A DNA stretch of 64,000 nucleotides from Pseudocercospora fijiensis CIRAD86 (GCF_000340215.1 NW_006921534.1:2014076-2078075), one strand, 5' to 3'. Positions 45,850-56,210 are shown, counted from the first letter of the stretch. The notes: generated from the sequence alone by a model not told the origin. Translations and numbers: made by a program.

Positions 45850-46727
45850 AAGGTATCAAATAATAGATAACTCTTCTACTGCTCCTAGTTCCTTTTAATC
45901 CACTTTTTAAGTGCTATAAAGGTCTGTTCGATCGGGTTAAGATCTAGCGAATATAGCGGCAAGTACTCTAATCTATAGCTAGCAGATAGGACGATATCTC
46001 TTAGCGACTTGCTATAGTAAATACTCGCATTATCTAAGACAAGTATTATCTCTTAACCTTTAATTAGCGGCAATAACTTGTTCTTAATCTACTAGTTAAA
46101 TAGATCTTATTTAATAGAGCTATAGATATATAGAGTATAGGGCAAGTATCTATTAATTATTAGAGCCGGCAACACTAACTATCTCTTCTCGCGCTTAGTA
46201 GACCTTATTTCTATACAATCTATATTAATAGGCGACTAGCTATATTTACGGTGTCTAGTCTTCTAATTAGAAGTAGTCTTATCGATATAAACGACCTTCT
46301 TTACTAGAAAGCGACGCGCCTTTATTATCCAAATAGCACGTACTGTCTTATTGCGCTTAGAGGCGATCTAACGCGCTAACTTCCGAGACTAACCTTCTAC
46401 TAACAATGTATCCTATATAGTCGTAAGAGCCGGCGGCTTTATCTCTAGAAACGCTTCTATTAAATTAAACCTTATCTTATCGAGATATACGTCCGGACGA
46501 CCCGTTAGGTATTCTAGCAACTATTCTACCTGCTAGGTTATAAAGGCGCGCGGTCTGCCTGCCCTCGCCGTTCGAGGCGTTAATACCTATCTAAATAGCT
46601 CGATATTTATCCGCTAACGACGTATAGTGCGCTCTAGTACGCTAGTAGTATTATAGATGTCTTTTATCGACATATCGCAGTTCTCGAAGAGGTACAGGAC
46701 CTAGTTCATCGTAGCGGCGGAATGCAT
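45850..46727 (-). pseudogene. RIP-broken Tc1-like DDE transposase
   Basis: Read on the minus strand from a possible ATG at 46727. A helix-turn-helix-like part (MSIKDIYNTTSVLERTIRR) and GRPRAF are followed by VVYIDKTTSN (first catalytic Asp, near 46290). VLDNASIYYSKSLRD follows (second Asp, near 46040), then RLEYLPLYSLDLNPIEQTF near 45940. The spacing between the second Asp and the Glu of NPIE is 34 residues, matching DD34E Tc1-type transposases. Many in-frame TAG codons at former Trp/Gln positions make it non-functional. Confidence 0.85.
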
Positions 46728-46909
46728 AGCGGCGGCGGTAGAAGAGGCGGAAAATAGGAGTACTAGTAATAACACCTCGAATTAGTCTATACTACTAGAA
46801 ATACGGCTTCGTTTTGAACGATATATGCCCGAATAGCGGTCAGAGAACACATACACCGCTCAGCAACGATCTACTAACAAATTTGTTAGGCGGGCGGTAT
46901 ACGGGGGTA

Positions 46910-46958
46910 ATTGAATCCTCCGACGATCACGTGTGGCCAGAACTTTTCGAAAACACAG
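46910..46958. repeat. right terminal inverted repeat of the 3.8 kb element
   Basis: Reverse complement of the left end over the outer 24 bp, ending ...AAAACACAG before TA. Confidence 0.8.
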
Positions 46959-47192
46959 TAAGCCGAAAGCTTGATGAGCCTTGATCTCACCATCCAAATG
47001 ATTCAACCCAGGACCTTAGCTTTCAAGGCAGCATTCAGTCTATCGTGCCGTAACTCAGTCTGCGTGACCTCAATCAATAAATACAGCAGCGAGACCTGTA
47101 CAGACCACCCTGAGTTGATCTCATCTGTACTGTCTCTTGGCTGCAAAGTCTTCTCAAAGTAACCAACTCACTCTCTCCCACTTCAAGTCACA

Positions 47193-47831
47193 ATGCCCCT
47201 ACCTACCGTAGAAGACATCCTAAAAATCACACACCCACCACCCGATGACGGAAAATCCACTGAAAGGATAGCCCACCGCAAAAATCCTTACAAGGTCTCA
47301 ATCGTCGAATACAATCCCCTCTGGCCTGAACGTTTCCTCTCAGCAAAATCCCGAATCGAAATAGCTCTAGCTCCAGCAACGGCCTTGGAAATTCACCACG
47401 TAGGCTCGACCAGTGTCCCCGATCTCCCAGCAAAAGACATAATCGACATCGACCTCGTCGTAAAAGATGTTCTAGACGAAGCCTCTTACGTCCCCGCTCT
47501 CGAGGCCGCGAATTTCAGATTCTTACTTCGCGAACCAGCGTGGCATCAACATCGTTTCTTCGTCGACGAAGGTGATTGGGAACCAGAAGCATTTTTGGTG
47601 AATTTGCATGTTTTCGGTCCGGAATGTGCGGAAGTTGCTCGACACCAGATTTTCCGGAATTGGTTGAGGGAGCATCCTGAGGATTTGGAGTTGTATGCGA
47701 GGGTGAAACGAGAGTGTGCGGAGGCGACTGAGCAGGCTGGAGAGAGTATGCAGGAGTATACTTCGAGGAAGGACAAGACGATTGACGAGATTAGGAATAG
47801 GGCGTTCAGAGAGTTGGGGTATATAAAGTGA
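47193..47831 (+). CDS. GrpB-family (UPF0157) nucleotidyltransferase-fold protein, 212 aa
   Basis: One intact exon, 235 bp right of the transposon. The conserved core VEYNPLWPERFLSAKSRIEI, then HHVGSTSVPDLPAKDIIDID, is the nucleotidyltransferase-like GST..D.D pattern of the GrpB family. The ending (EYTSRKDKTIDEIRNRAFRE) is also typical. GrpB-like domains are widespread in bacteria and fungi, and sometimes fused to dephospho-CoA kinase; no reaction is established for the stand-alone fungal form. GC content and CpA/TpG content are normal, in contrast to the adjacent RIP block. Confidence 0.9.
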   Translation: MPLPTVEDILKITHPPPDDGKSTERIAHRKNPYKVSIVEYNPLWPERFLSAKSRIEIALAPATALEIHHVGSTSVPDLPAKDIIDIDLVVKDVLDEASYVPALEAANFRFLLREPAWHQHRFFVDEGDWEPEAFLVNLHVFGPECAEVARHQIFRNWLREHPEDLELYARVKRECAEATEQAGESMQEYTSRKDKTIDEIRNRAFRELGYIK

Positions 47832-48381
47832 GAATTAGCCCCCAAGGGAGAACCCGAGAGCGAGCCTTTGCTGCTAGAATTTCGCCACGAAGAAACGATC
47901 AAGGTGATGGGAAGTAATATCGAGAGCAAGAAAGGTGGGCAGGACGCCATCTGTACCGGCTCGATCCTCATGGCACTGTTTGCTAAGATCAGGAATCCAG
48001 AGACACTTGTGAGATTTTCCAGCCTGGACTCCATGTGCCTGCGGGCGAACTGTATACTTTACCATCCTGGCTTGAATTTCTTGGTAGAAGATTTTTAGCT
48101 TCAACCCTGCTACATGTGTTCGAAGGAGCCGCATGGAGATGCGCGACTAAGGTTGAGTTGCAAGGCCTGTAGCCACTTGTGGTATTGTCGCCCAACTCTC
48201 TGAGATGTGGTCTCAGTCCCGCGGCCTTCTCGGACAATGCAGCTATTACACAAGTGGCGCAGTCTGCACCTTGTGTAACGTTATGTCGGTATCCTAAGCC
48301 GGACTAGCTCGCTTCAAAAAATATGCATGAAGGAGAGCCCTCAAGACACTCTCAATGTATCCTTGGGTCCAATATTCATTC
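47832..48381. other. intergenic between convergent genes
   Basis: 3' regions of the GrpB-family gene and PUS4. No gene supported. Confidence 0.6.
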
Positions 48382-49750
48382 CTAACTGCTGCGAGTCTTC
48401 CTGTTCTGCCAATCTTCAAGCAGCTTCTGTACCTTCGGACCCCAGAATTCTTCTCCCTGCTTGAGATCTTCGTACTGCAGCACATTACTTCTTAGGTCAA
48501 AGTCGGACTGCCTTGTTCTTGAGAGCTCACTCATCATGGCTAGTGATCCAACAGCAGCTCCTAGATCATGGCATAGTGACCGGACGTAGAAGCCTGATGT
48601 CACTGTCATCCGTAGCCGCACGGCTGGAGCTGGACAACGCTGTATCTGAGTCGTGATGGTCTCCTGAGGTTGAGATTCAGGCTCCCGATTGGCCTCGGAT
48701 TCGACTTCGACTTCAGAAGGCTTGGTGGTGAGTGGCGTGTCTGACGTTGCAGGCTGGGCATCGTCCTTTGGAGGCTGGGCCACTTCTGTATCAGGCTGAG
48801 CTCCTTCCGCAGTCGATAATCGCGTGATAGTTGCTGGCATAGGATTTGGTGCTGCAGTAGAGCTTGCAGTTTCTGCATCGGCTTTCGATCGCTTCGGAGA
48901 CGGTCCTGCGAGCGCCTCCTCTTCCGTTTGCTCTTCTCTCTTCCGCTTCGCAGATGATTCCTCACTCGCGACAGTGACAGTCTTACCGCTCTCCAGGTGC
49001 ATGGCTTGTTCTGCAAGCTTCTTCTCCGAGGTGTCGGCTTCACGATCGGGCCAATGCCATTGATGCGTGCCTCCTGGATACCACTCCATCATTTCCAGCT
49101 CGCTAACTTCCACTGGACGTTCTTCGATCTCATAGCCGTCTGGCAGTGGCTTTCCTTCACGCGCATATTCGTAGAGCCGTTTTCCTTGCACTCGTAGAGC
49201 AGAAAAGATGGGCGGTTTCTGCATGCCCTTGCCTCTGAACTGTGCTAGTGCTTGCTCAACTTGCTCCTTCGTAACGTGCTCGTGCGATTTTCGACCCACG
49301 ATCTTGCCCTCGGTATCATATGTATCTGTTGCGGCGCCGAATAGAACGACTGTCTCGTAGCTCTTGGTGCACTCCGTCGAAAAATGGCCAAGCTCTTTCG
49401 TTCCAGCACCGACACCTAGGATCAGCACGCCGGTTGCCATTGGATCTAATGTACCACCATGCCCCATCTTGACGTCCCTCTGCTTCCGGCCTTTCCATTT
49501 TCGCCGTTTCTGCTGTTGTGGCGGCAGTGATGCATTTCTCTCCTGTTCGCGATCGAGCCATGGACGGAAGAGTTTGGATGGATTGAAATGTTCTTGCACA
49601 TCGCGGATGACCTGCGCTGAGCTTATGGCGGGCGGTTTGTTGATGGCTATGACACTTTTATTAGCACGATTTGCGACAGCCGGCGAGTAATGCTTCCGAG
49701 CATTGAAGCCATACCATACCGAATACGCCTTCGAGGATCGCACCGGACAT
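48382..49750 (-). CDS. PUS4: tRNA pseudouridine-55 synthase Pus4 (TruB family), 431 aa, two exons
   Basis: The short first exon (49720-49750, MSGAILEGVF) joins exon 2 (48382-49646) through a 73-bp intron with GTATGG and CATAG ends in phase 1, giving GVFAINKPPAISSAQVIRD, the family's usual start. An in-frame ATG at 49743 would instead read intron sequence and is less likely. Catalytic motif GHGGTLDPMATGVLILG has Asp78; KSYETVVLFGAATDTYDTEG and the PPIFSALRVQGKRLYEYARE motif follow. An acidic Ser/Glu/Lys-rich insert of about 120 residues separates it from the C-terminal RLRMTVTSGFYVRSLCHDLG motif. The enzyme makes pseudouridine 55 in tRNAs of cytoplasm and mitochondria. Confidence 0.93.
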
Positions 49751-50132
49751 CTTTGATGTCGCGATGATGGGATTGAAGGAAGTCGCGTTTTTGAGTGATC
49801 GCCACAAAATCTCGCGACCGCCCATTTGAAGAAAGAACGACTAGCAAGTTATCATGTGAAAGCGACGCGAGTGAAGCTCCAAAACGGAGCTGGTCCACAA
49901 TTTCGGCAGTGCCCACTTGGCGGCTGCTGCTGTTGCTGCTCCAATCAGATTCACATCCAAACTCAGCAGCGTGAAGTCGCGACCGCGCGCTTCGCTTGCT
50001 TGCTCACAGCCTTCTACCTAGGTACTGCCACTCACCACCCAGCTCCTTCGACGACCTCTTAGCATGCTTATGACGGTCGCATAAGCTGCAGTAACGCATT
50101 TCCCGTAGAACTGATGACTTGCGACAACGAAC
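49751..50132. promoter_or_regulatory. divergent promoter between PUS4 and the RFTS gene
   Basis: About 380 bp separating two divergent genes; contains a short GCTGCT run near 49921-49935. No gene. Confidence 0.55.
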
Positions 50133-51875
50133 ATGGCCAAACCGACACCAGAACTCGATCTGCTTGCGCCCCGCGATCCTGAACTACAAAACACAGACGA
50201 ATGGCCAGAGTTGGCCCTTACCAATGCATATGCACACCTTCCTGGTAAACCGAGCGACTTAGCATCTATTTTGGAGGCAGCAGCGGGCTACCCGTTGACT
50301 GTAGCAGGCCAGCTAGAGCCATTGGAAGACGAAGACCGCAACCTCTACCTAGAACTTCCCCAGGGCAAAGTGAAACGCGTTCCGATCGTTCTTGAAGATG
50401 TCCGCATGTTCAGTTATGGCCAGTTAGACGACGGGACATCTGCCATATGGGCAGCAGGGAAGGCAGGGTGGTATACTATCACCCCAGCGAAGAAGTACCA
50501 GAGCATATACGCCGAGATGTGCGAAGCGGTCGATGCATTGTACTTTGTTGCCGACGCGTATCGTACACCACGCATCAAAGGGCGGGGAAAGACGAAAGAG
50601 ATATTACCGGAATATACTGCAGCTGAGCTGTTCGCAAAGTATGCCACTGTGCTAGGGAGCGACGATCATACCAAAGGACAAGAGATGATTTACAAGCACA
50701 AAGATTTTCTTATGTCTTCGATGCTGGCTGGAAAAGAAGGTCTATCATGGAGCAGATTACCCATCTATAAGCACCTCTATGGGAAGTTCCCTGACGTGGT
50801 CGCAAAGGCACGAAAGAAGCAAGAACCGTTGGTGGAGGCGAAGGAGCCTAAGTCAGAAAAGCTTTCAAAGGCTGCAAATTCAGACCGAACAAATTCCAGA
50901 CATACAAGGAAGAGTTCAGGGGATACGACCTCAAGCACTAGCAGCTTGAAGCGAAAGAGAGCGAGGCCGGCAAGAAACGGCCCCGTGGAGATCATTTCTT
51001 TAGACGGCACTTCAGACGCAAGCTCAGCAGTCGTTGCATCGGGGAGCATGGTAGAAGTCGAGGAGACTGTCCAAGAGATGCTTTCACCAAAGACTAAAGG
51101 TACAAGTACACGCCGGACAAGACAGAAAGTTACCTCAATACCAGAAGAAAAGAGCGAGTTGGGATCTGCGGCAATTGCAACGCCTGCAAAGGACGAAGAT
51201 TCTGACGGGGAGATACGAGCGCGCAACCAGAAGAACAAGTCCTCCTTACGACCTCGTGCTAGCAAAGCAAGCAAATCCGCATCTCGCAGGGGAGGCAAAG
51301 GGCCACCTCGCGAAGACGAAGATGATGGAGTGAACGACCTTGACCCACCTTCACCTACTGGTGGCAAGCGAAAGTATGAAGATGGAGATGAAGTAGAGCA
51401 AGTCCGGAGAAGACCGAGGAGACGGAATAGCAAGCCCCACGACGATGAAGGCATTGATATGCCGACATCACCCGAGGCCGCATCCTCGCCCACAAGCAGT
51501 ACAGATGGCATCGATCATACCACAGACCTACCTATACGACCTCTCAACATGGGTCATGTCGAAGACCCGGTCCAAGAAGACACTTGGGTGTGCGCTCTGG
51601 ACGGCTGCACACATAAGGTATATGCTGCATCACATCCAGAGTCGCAACGCTTGATACGGGAGCATTATGCTTTGCACGCCTACGATGACGACGAACGAGT
51701 GCAAATGGTCAAGAGATTGCAGGCGCCAAGTCTACCTGTTAGCCGGCTAATGGACAAGGTCAAAGCACAAGCCAAAAATGATGGCTTTCCCGGTAGCGCT
51801 GCAGGCATGCCAGAAAACATCAAAAGCAGATTTGGCCCGGAAGTAATAGGCAGTGGCGTTGTAATCAGATATTGA
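50133..51875 (+). CDS. RFTS (DNMT1 replication-foci) domain protein with C2H2-like finger, 580 aa
   Basis: One intact exon. Residues about 15-140 match the replication-foci targeting domain found at the N-terminus of DNMT1 (EWPELALTNAYAHLPGKP, then RVPIVLEDVRMFSYGQLDDG and WYTITPAKKYQSIYAEMCEA). A helical extension follows to about residue 235. The middle (about 240-470) is basic, Ser/Lys/Arg/Glu-rich and disordered, with AT-hook-like GGKGPPR and RRPRRR patches. Near the C-terminus WVCALDGCTHKVYAA, with His residues about 15-20 positions later, resembles a C2H2 finger. There is no methyltransferase domain. Stand-alone RFTS proteins in fungi may link chromatin marks to silencing; that is inference, though its position 0.9 kb from a RIP block is notable. 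Confidence 0.82.
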   Translation: MAKPTPELDLLAPRDPELQNTDEWPELALTNAYAHLPGKPSDLASILEAAAGYPLTVAGQLEPLEDEDRNLYLELPQGKVKRVPIVLEDVRMFSYGQLDDGTSAIWAAGKAGWYTITPAKKYQSIYAEMCEAVDALYFVADAYRTPRIKGRGKTKEILPEYTAAELFAKYATVLGSDDHTKGQEMIYKHKDFLMSSMLAGKEGLSWSRLPIYKHLYGKFPDVVAKARKKQEPLVEAKEPKSEKLSKAANSDRTNSRHTRKSSGDTTSSTSSLKRKRARPARNGPVEIISLDGTSDASSAVVASGSMVEVEETVQEMLSPKTKGTSTRRTRQKVTSIPEEKSELGSAAIATPAKDEDSDGEIRARNQKNKSSLRPRASKASKSASRRGGKGPPREDEDDGVNDLDPPSPTGGKRKYEDGDEVEQVRRRPRRRNSKPHDDEGIDMPTSPEAASSPTSSTDGIDHTTDLPIRPLNMGHVEDPVQEDTWVCALDGCTHKVYAASHPESQRLIREHYALHAYDDDERVQMVKRLQAPSLPVSRLMDKVKAQAKNDGFPGSAAGMPENIKSRFGPEVIGSGVVIRY

Positions 51876-52133
51876 TTTGACCATTGCATTTCGCATTGGA
51901 CGCTGGACCGACTCATGATAGGACGCGTGTATGATGTACCTGGGATGATACCATTTGCTTTTGGGATGTGGCGTTCGGGGCATGAATTTGGGGAGCGCTG
52001 GTACGCCAAAGATGGCAAAGACATGTACATTGAATGAAACAAATCCAAACACTCCATACCACTGTATCCTAACACGGCGCAACTCCACAGCTCCTCGCTA
52101 ACGCGTCAAACATGCCTCATCACGAGCTGAACA

Positions 52134-52543
52134 TCATTTATCATCATCTCCAGCAGCAGCAGCAGCTGCTGCATTGCCAGCTTGTATCTGAGCTTCGAGA
52201 GCATCAAGTCGCTTCGACATATCGTCCACTAAAAGAGTTGTTAGCAAGCAAATCAGCTCAGCGTTGGCGCTTTGAACTTGCATTTCCCTAACATGTCAGC
52301 GCTGACATTACTGAACTTTGCACTTAGCTGGTTCAAGAGATCATCGACTACTGCTATGAGCTCGGAGGGTTGCGTGTCGGTACCAGTCTTTGTCGAATTC
52401 AAAGACTGTACATATCGTCAGATTGAAGTCGTTGGGAGTAAAGAAGAGCATCATAGGGTTAAAGAAAGGCTTACAGCAGTATCGTTGCCAAGGTTCAGCT
52501 TGTTGACTTGAGCTGATAGGGAGGCGGAGTCGGAGCCTGACAT
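52134..52543 (-). CDS. HSBP1-like heat-shock-factor-binding protein, 95 aa, three exons, GC-AG intron
   Basis: Exons are 52475-52543, 52282-52405 and 52134-52228. Intron 1 (69 bp) is GTAAGC...TACAG. Intron 2 (53 bp) starts with GCAAGT, a classical GC donor, and ends TTTTAG; phases 0 and 1 fit. The spliced protein reads SELIAVVDDLLNQLSAKFSN, then LDDMSKRLDALEAQIQAG: the heptad-repeat coiled coil of HSBP1, with Ala-rich and Asp-rich ends. HSBP1 forms trimers or hexamers that bind heat shock factor or take part in WASH-complex assembly; which applies here is unknown. Confidence 0.88.
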
Positions 52544-53210
52544 ATTGAGCTTCTTCGACGGATTCCAAGCTTGAGTCGCGTATATTTCTTGTGCTGGAGC
52601 CTTGTAAGGTGTCTATCGTGGCAGAAGCTTGTCGAGCCGTGGTTCTCATCACATGTACGAGGGGGGTCTTGCCATCCTTCAGGAGAGATCTCGGCAGGAT
52701 CGTTCCGAAGATCCCTGTCATCTTGAGACGCGGCTGTCCTGGCTACTAAACCGAGCCCCAGCTACCCGCCCGAGCCCCAGCATATCCCGGTGCTAGCACT
52801 ATTGTAGAATCGCCTTTGTATAGAATTACGTGCTCTTTCTACCTAATATAGGCCATTTCCGTTCTTAGTTAGTATTATTAACGGGCGCGCAGCGCGTTAC
52901 CTAAGAAGGAATTCTACTCGAATCTACTATATACCTAAACTTCGCATTTCTTCCCTCTTTTATAGTAGATTGCCTAGTAACTATCGAAAATAGCTAAATC
53001 TCTATTATACGACGAGTTTCTCGATAATCTTATTACTAGCAGTAATAACGACGTAGCAGTAGATATAGTAGTAGATACGGTAGTAGATATAGTAGTAGAA
53101 GAGATAGCGGCGGCGGCGGCGGAAGGCGCGCAACCGATAGTAGTAGATATTAAGTCGTAGGAGGAGGTCTAATTTGTCTCGGAGATACGTATTCGAGGCT
53201 GCTTACGCTT

Positions 53211-53373
53211 ACTATATTAGACCGCTATACTTGTGCGCCCGTTTACTAGTATCTTACGCCGCGACAAAAGATCGGAAGTATCTACGCTTACTAAGCGTAG
53301 ATCTCGGGCGCACTTATAGGCTAGGGTCGCTACGTGCTTAGCGCTAAGCCTCCTCGGCTTCTGCCTTATATAC
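53211..53373 (+). repeat. 163-bp direct repeat, copy 1
   Basis: Begins ACTATATTAGACCGCTATAC and ends CTTATATAC. It matches the copy at 53701-53863 over its full length without length change, differing mainly by transitions. It contains a perfect 14-bp palindrome GCTTAGCGCTAAGC. Confidence 0.8.
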
Positions 53374-53639
53374 GCTTCCCTTTTCTTAGCTATAGCCCTA
53401 TAGCTAGTTAGCCTTAGTATATCCTATACCCGTACGTATAGCCGAGCAGCTAATAAAATCTTCTAATGCCCCGTACCCGAACGTATAGCTAAGCATCTAA
53501 TTAGAATTATATCGCAATCTAATAAACAAACAAGCCTATAAGCTAACCTCTCTAAGGTAGGTACGCTTATAGCTAAGTTACGCACCTAAGGCAATTAGGT
53601 ACCTCCGAAGCCGCGTCTGCTAAGGATTAGCCTAGTCGG

Positions 53640-53700
53640 CTAAGAACGTACGCCGAGAATCGAACGCGCGACCTTAACCTATAGACTGTAAAGCGCAGAT
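53640..53700 (-). other. tRNA-like relic (B box) between the direct repeats
   Basis: On the minus strand GGTCGCGCGTTCGATTCTCG contains a B-box/T-loop sequence (GTTCGATTC), preceded by a TTTACAG anticodon-loop-like stretch. The T-stem is imperfect, as expected after RIP. It could be the 3' half of a tRNA or a tRNA-derived SINE. Confidence 0.4.
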
Positions 53701-53863
53701 ACTATATTAGACCGCTATACTAGTACGCCCGTTTACTAGCGTCTTACGCTACGATAAAAGATTAGAAGTATCCGCGCTTACTAAGCGTAGATCTTAGGCG
53801 CACTTATAGGCTAGGGTCGCTACATACTTAGCGCTAAGCCTCCTTAGCTTCCGCCTTATATAC
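53701..53863 (+). repeat. 163-bp direct repeat, copy 2
   Basis: Second copy, offset exactly 490 bp from the first, with the CTTAGCGCTAAG palindrome conserved. Confidence 0.8.
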
Positions 53864-53899
53864 TATCGCTACCGCGCGAGCGTATTAATCTACTAGATT

Positions 53900-56010
53900 A
53901 TCAGTTAGTATTACTATGCCCTTAGAAGCACCTATTCTTACTAAAGGAGCGCTCTCGTAGTCTAATACCGCTTAAGTCGCAATATCCGTTATATCGAGCC
54001 CTCGAGTCGTATGTCTATGCCTTCGGAAAGGCGACTAGATTCGAGTTTAAGCAGTATAAGCCGTAGAAGAATAAGGATAGTCTTAAATATCGCTACCGCT
54101 AGGTATATAGTTGCTTCGGCTTACTAGATAAGCGTACCTAGAAGGAAGGAAAGCGGAAGTTAACCTCGAAGAAGATAGGTTATAAGTTCTACTTCTACGT
54201 AGTTGCTATCGACCCTAGCTAGCTCGAAGGTTAGTAGGTTATTCGCTATTCTATAGAAGAAGAGCACTATTTCTATAACTACGAGAAGGACGACGTTATT
54301 ACCCTTACTATCTATAAAAGGCAGTCGAGAACAGTATAGTTTCTTAAGCAACTCGAGCGGCTTTAGTAAGCCCGAATACTAACCTTAAAGATTATAGTAT
54401 ACTTTCGAGGCCGTAGTATTCTCCTAAAGCCGAAGGATATTAACAATATTGCTTAGACTCGCAATATTAAGGCACGTCGACAGCTAAACTAGGCTAAACG
54501 TATAGTTTAGTTACTAGACGACTATACTATCTTTTACGACATTATTAAGAACCCGGAAAATAGAGCTATTCGGTATATAGTTGCCCTCTATCCTCGCTTA
54601 ATAGAGGCCTTTAAGAACACGCTATATACGCTTATCTTAGATACGACATACTCTACTAATATCTATAACCTCGAGTTAATAGACATTGTTAGTGCTAGTC
54701 CTATAAATAATACTATTAAACTAGGCGTTAGTCTTATCCGTCCGAAGCTAGATAGGACAGACTTTGTTACGCTCTTAAAGGCTATCCGAAAGGGCCTTAA
54801 ATAAGCAGATTGCGCTATGCTATCGGTTATTAGTACTAACCGTAAAGAAGCTCTTATAGGTGCTATTAAGGAGGTATTTCCGGAGTCTACTAATATCGTA
54901 TATAACTAGCATCTATAACAAGATATATTAACTCGAGTCCGTAAGGAACGAGGCGAGTTTAGTTAAGTTAAGAGTAACGGTTATTAGACAGACAGCCCTT
55001 AAACTAGCAAATTTCTACGGCTCTTTACGTATACTATCTATAGTTAAACTAAACAGGAGTTTAACGAGAACGTAAAGAAGTTAGACAACGTATACCCTAT
55101 ATTCAAGACCTATCTTTATAACAACTAGTAGCGATATAAGGCTTATATTGTCGACTGCTAGACTAACGAGGTTCTTTACTTTAGTTATAAGACGACCTCT
55201 CGAGTTAAATCTACTTATAGCCGCATTAAATAGTAGCTAAACTATAGTAGCCGCTACGATATCTTTACGCTCTTTAAGAGCCTATTACAATAGTAGTAAG
55301 AAGGTTACGACCGCCGTCGTGTTGCCCTTGCTAAGAACCTTAAGAGGTATAATAAGGCCCTAACTAGACTATTCTAGGCGAGTGTATCTCGTATTATAAG
55401 CGACTACTACTTGCTCGAGGTAAAGGCACTATATTTACGAGCTAACGACCTCCTGCTTACTATAACTAACGATAACGGTAACGAAGTAAAGTACTTAGCG
55501 TTCTTATATAGCTGTCTATAGTATAGCTATAACGACTACCTTCGTAAGACCTATAGTTATCTATGTGTCTACGACTTAATAAAGCTTATTAAGACCGGCG
55601 GCAATCGCGCTATTCTATTACTAGGCTACTTCTATAAGCACTAGTTTATCGACTTCTATAGAACAACAGTCCGTCTATAAGAGCTAGAAGTAATCTTTAG
55701 TAACTACAAACCTCTTACTAGCGGAGCTACATTATATACAACAAAGCGTACTACTATAGTACGCGAATTAGACGACCTAAACGAGACAGTAGTCGCTAAG
55801 CGATAGAAGATAGCTATAGCTAGAACGACTAAATTTACTCTCGAGCCTAGCGTATTACTTATTTAGCTAAGGACGACCGTTAAGTACTATAAGTGCGTTA
55901 AGAGCTAGTACCGGACTTAATAATGCCCTTACTAGAAGGCTAATTGTACGTATAGCTCTGCTTGCTATCTAAGCGGCTTCGAGTACTATAATCTATAAGT
56001 CGAGTCTATA
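53900..56010 (+). mobile_element. RIP-inactivated MULE (Mutator-like) transposase relic
   Basis: On the plus strand an N-terminal DNA-binding part (SYVYAFGKATRFEFKQYKP, GYKFYFYVVAIDPS, then EEEHYFYNYEKDD) is followed by ILKPKDINNI. The MULE core LYTLILDTTYSTNIYNLEL with IDIVSASPINN, and VISTNRKEALIGAIKEVFPE comes next. This order matches MULE transposases, where the first is the catalytic D-T-Y region. Numerous in-frame TAG/TAA codons destroy it. The 3' third (55.0-56.0 kb) changes frame and is poorly readable. Confidence 0.72.
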
Positions 56011-56054
56011 CTTCTAACGGTACTATAACGTTACGAAAACTTTTTTTCTAATCG

Positions 56055-56210
56055 TGTCGATCCTATCGATCCTATCGATCCTAAGCGATCCTAAGCGATC
56101 CTAAGCGATCCTAAGCGATCCTAAGCGACCGAGTCGCGACCCGACTCGTACCCGGATCGCTTAGGATCGATAGGATCGATAGGATCGACGCGATCGATAG
56201 GATCGATACG
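56055..56210. repeat. palindromic minisatellite of GATCCTAAGC/GATCCTATC units
   Basis: Two or three CGATCCTAT units and about six CGATCCTAAG units are followed, after a small GAGTCG...CGACTC hairpin, by the same units in inverted orientation (GGATCGCTTAGGATCGATAG). It lies just after the MULE relic and could be its end, though no matching left end was found. Confidence 0.8.

Larger units (their letters stand above)
43163..46958. mobile_element. 3.8 kb Tc1/mariner-type DNA transposon, TA-flanked, RIP-inactivated core
   Basis: The two ends are inverted copies: CTGTGTTTTCGAAAAGTTCT followed by GGCTAC on the left (from 43163) and GGCCAC on the right (read on the minus strand from 46958). Further weaker similarity (GGAGGATCCAA / GGAGGATTCAA) occurs a few bases in. 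TA dinucleotides flank both ends (43161-43162 and 46959-46960), the target-site duplication of Tc1/mariner elements. The minus strand next to the right end encodes a DDE transposase relic; the plus strand from the left end encodes a second long frame of unknown type. The outer 90-150 bp keep CpA and TpG, while the core from about 43.26 to 46.8 kb is heavily RIP-mutated. Confidence 0.8.
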
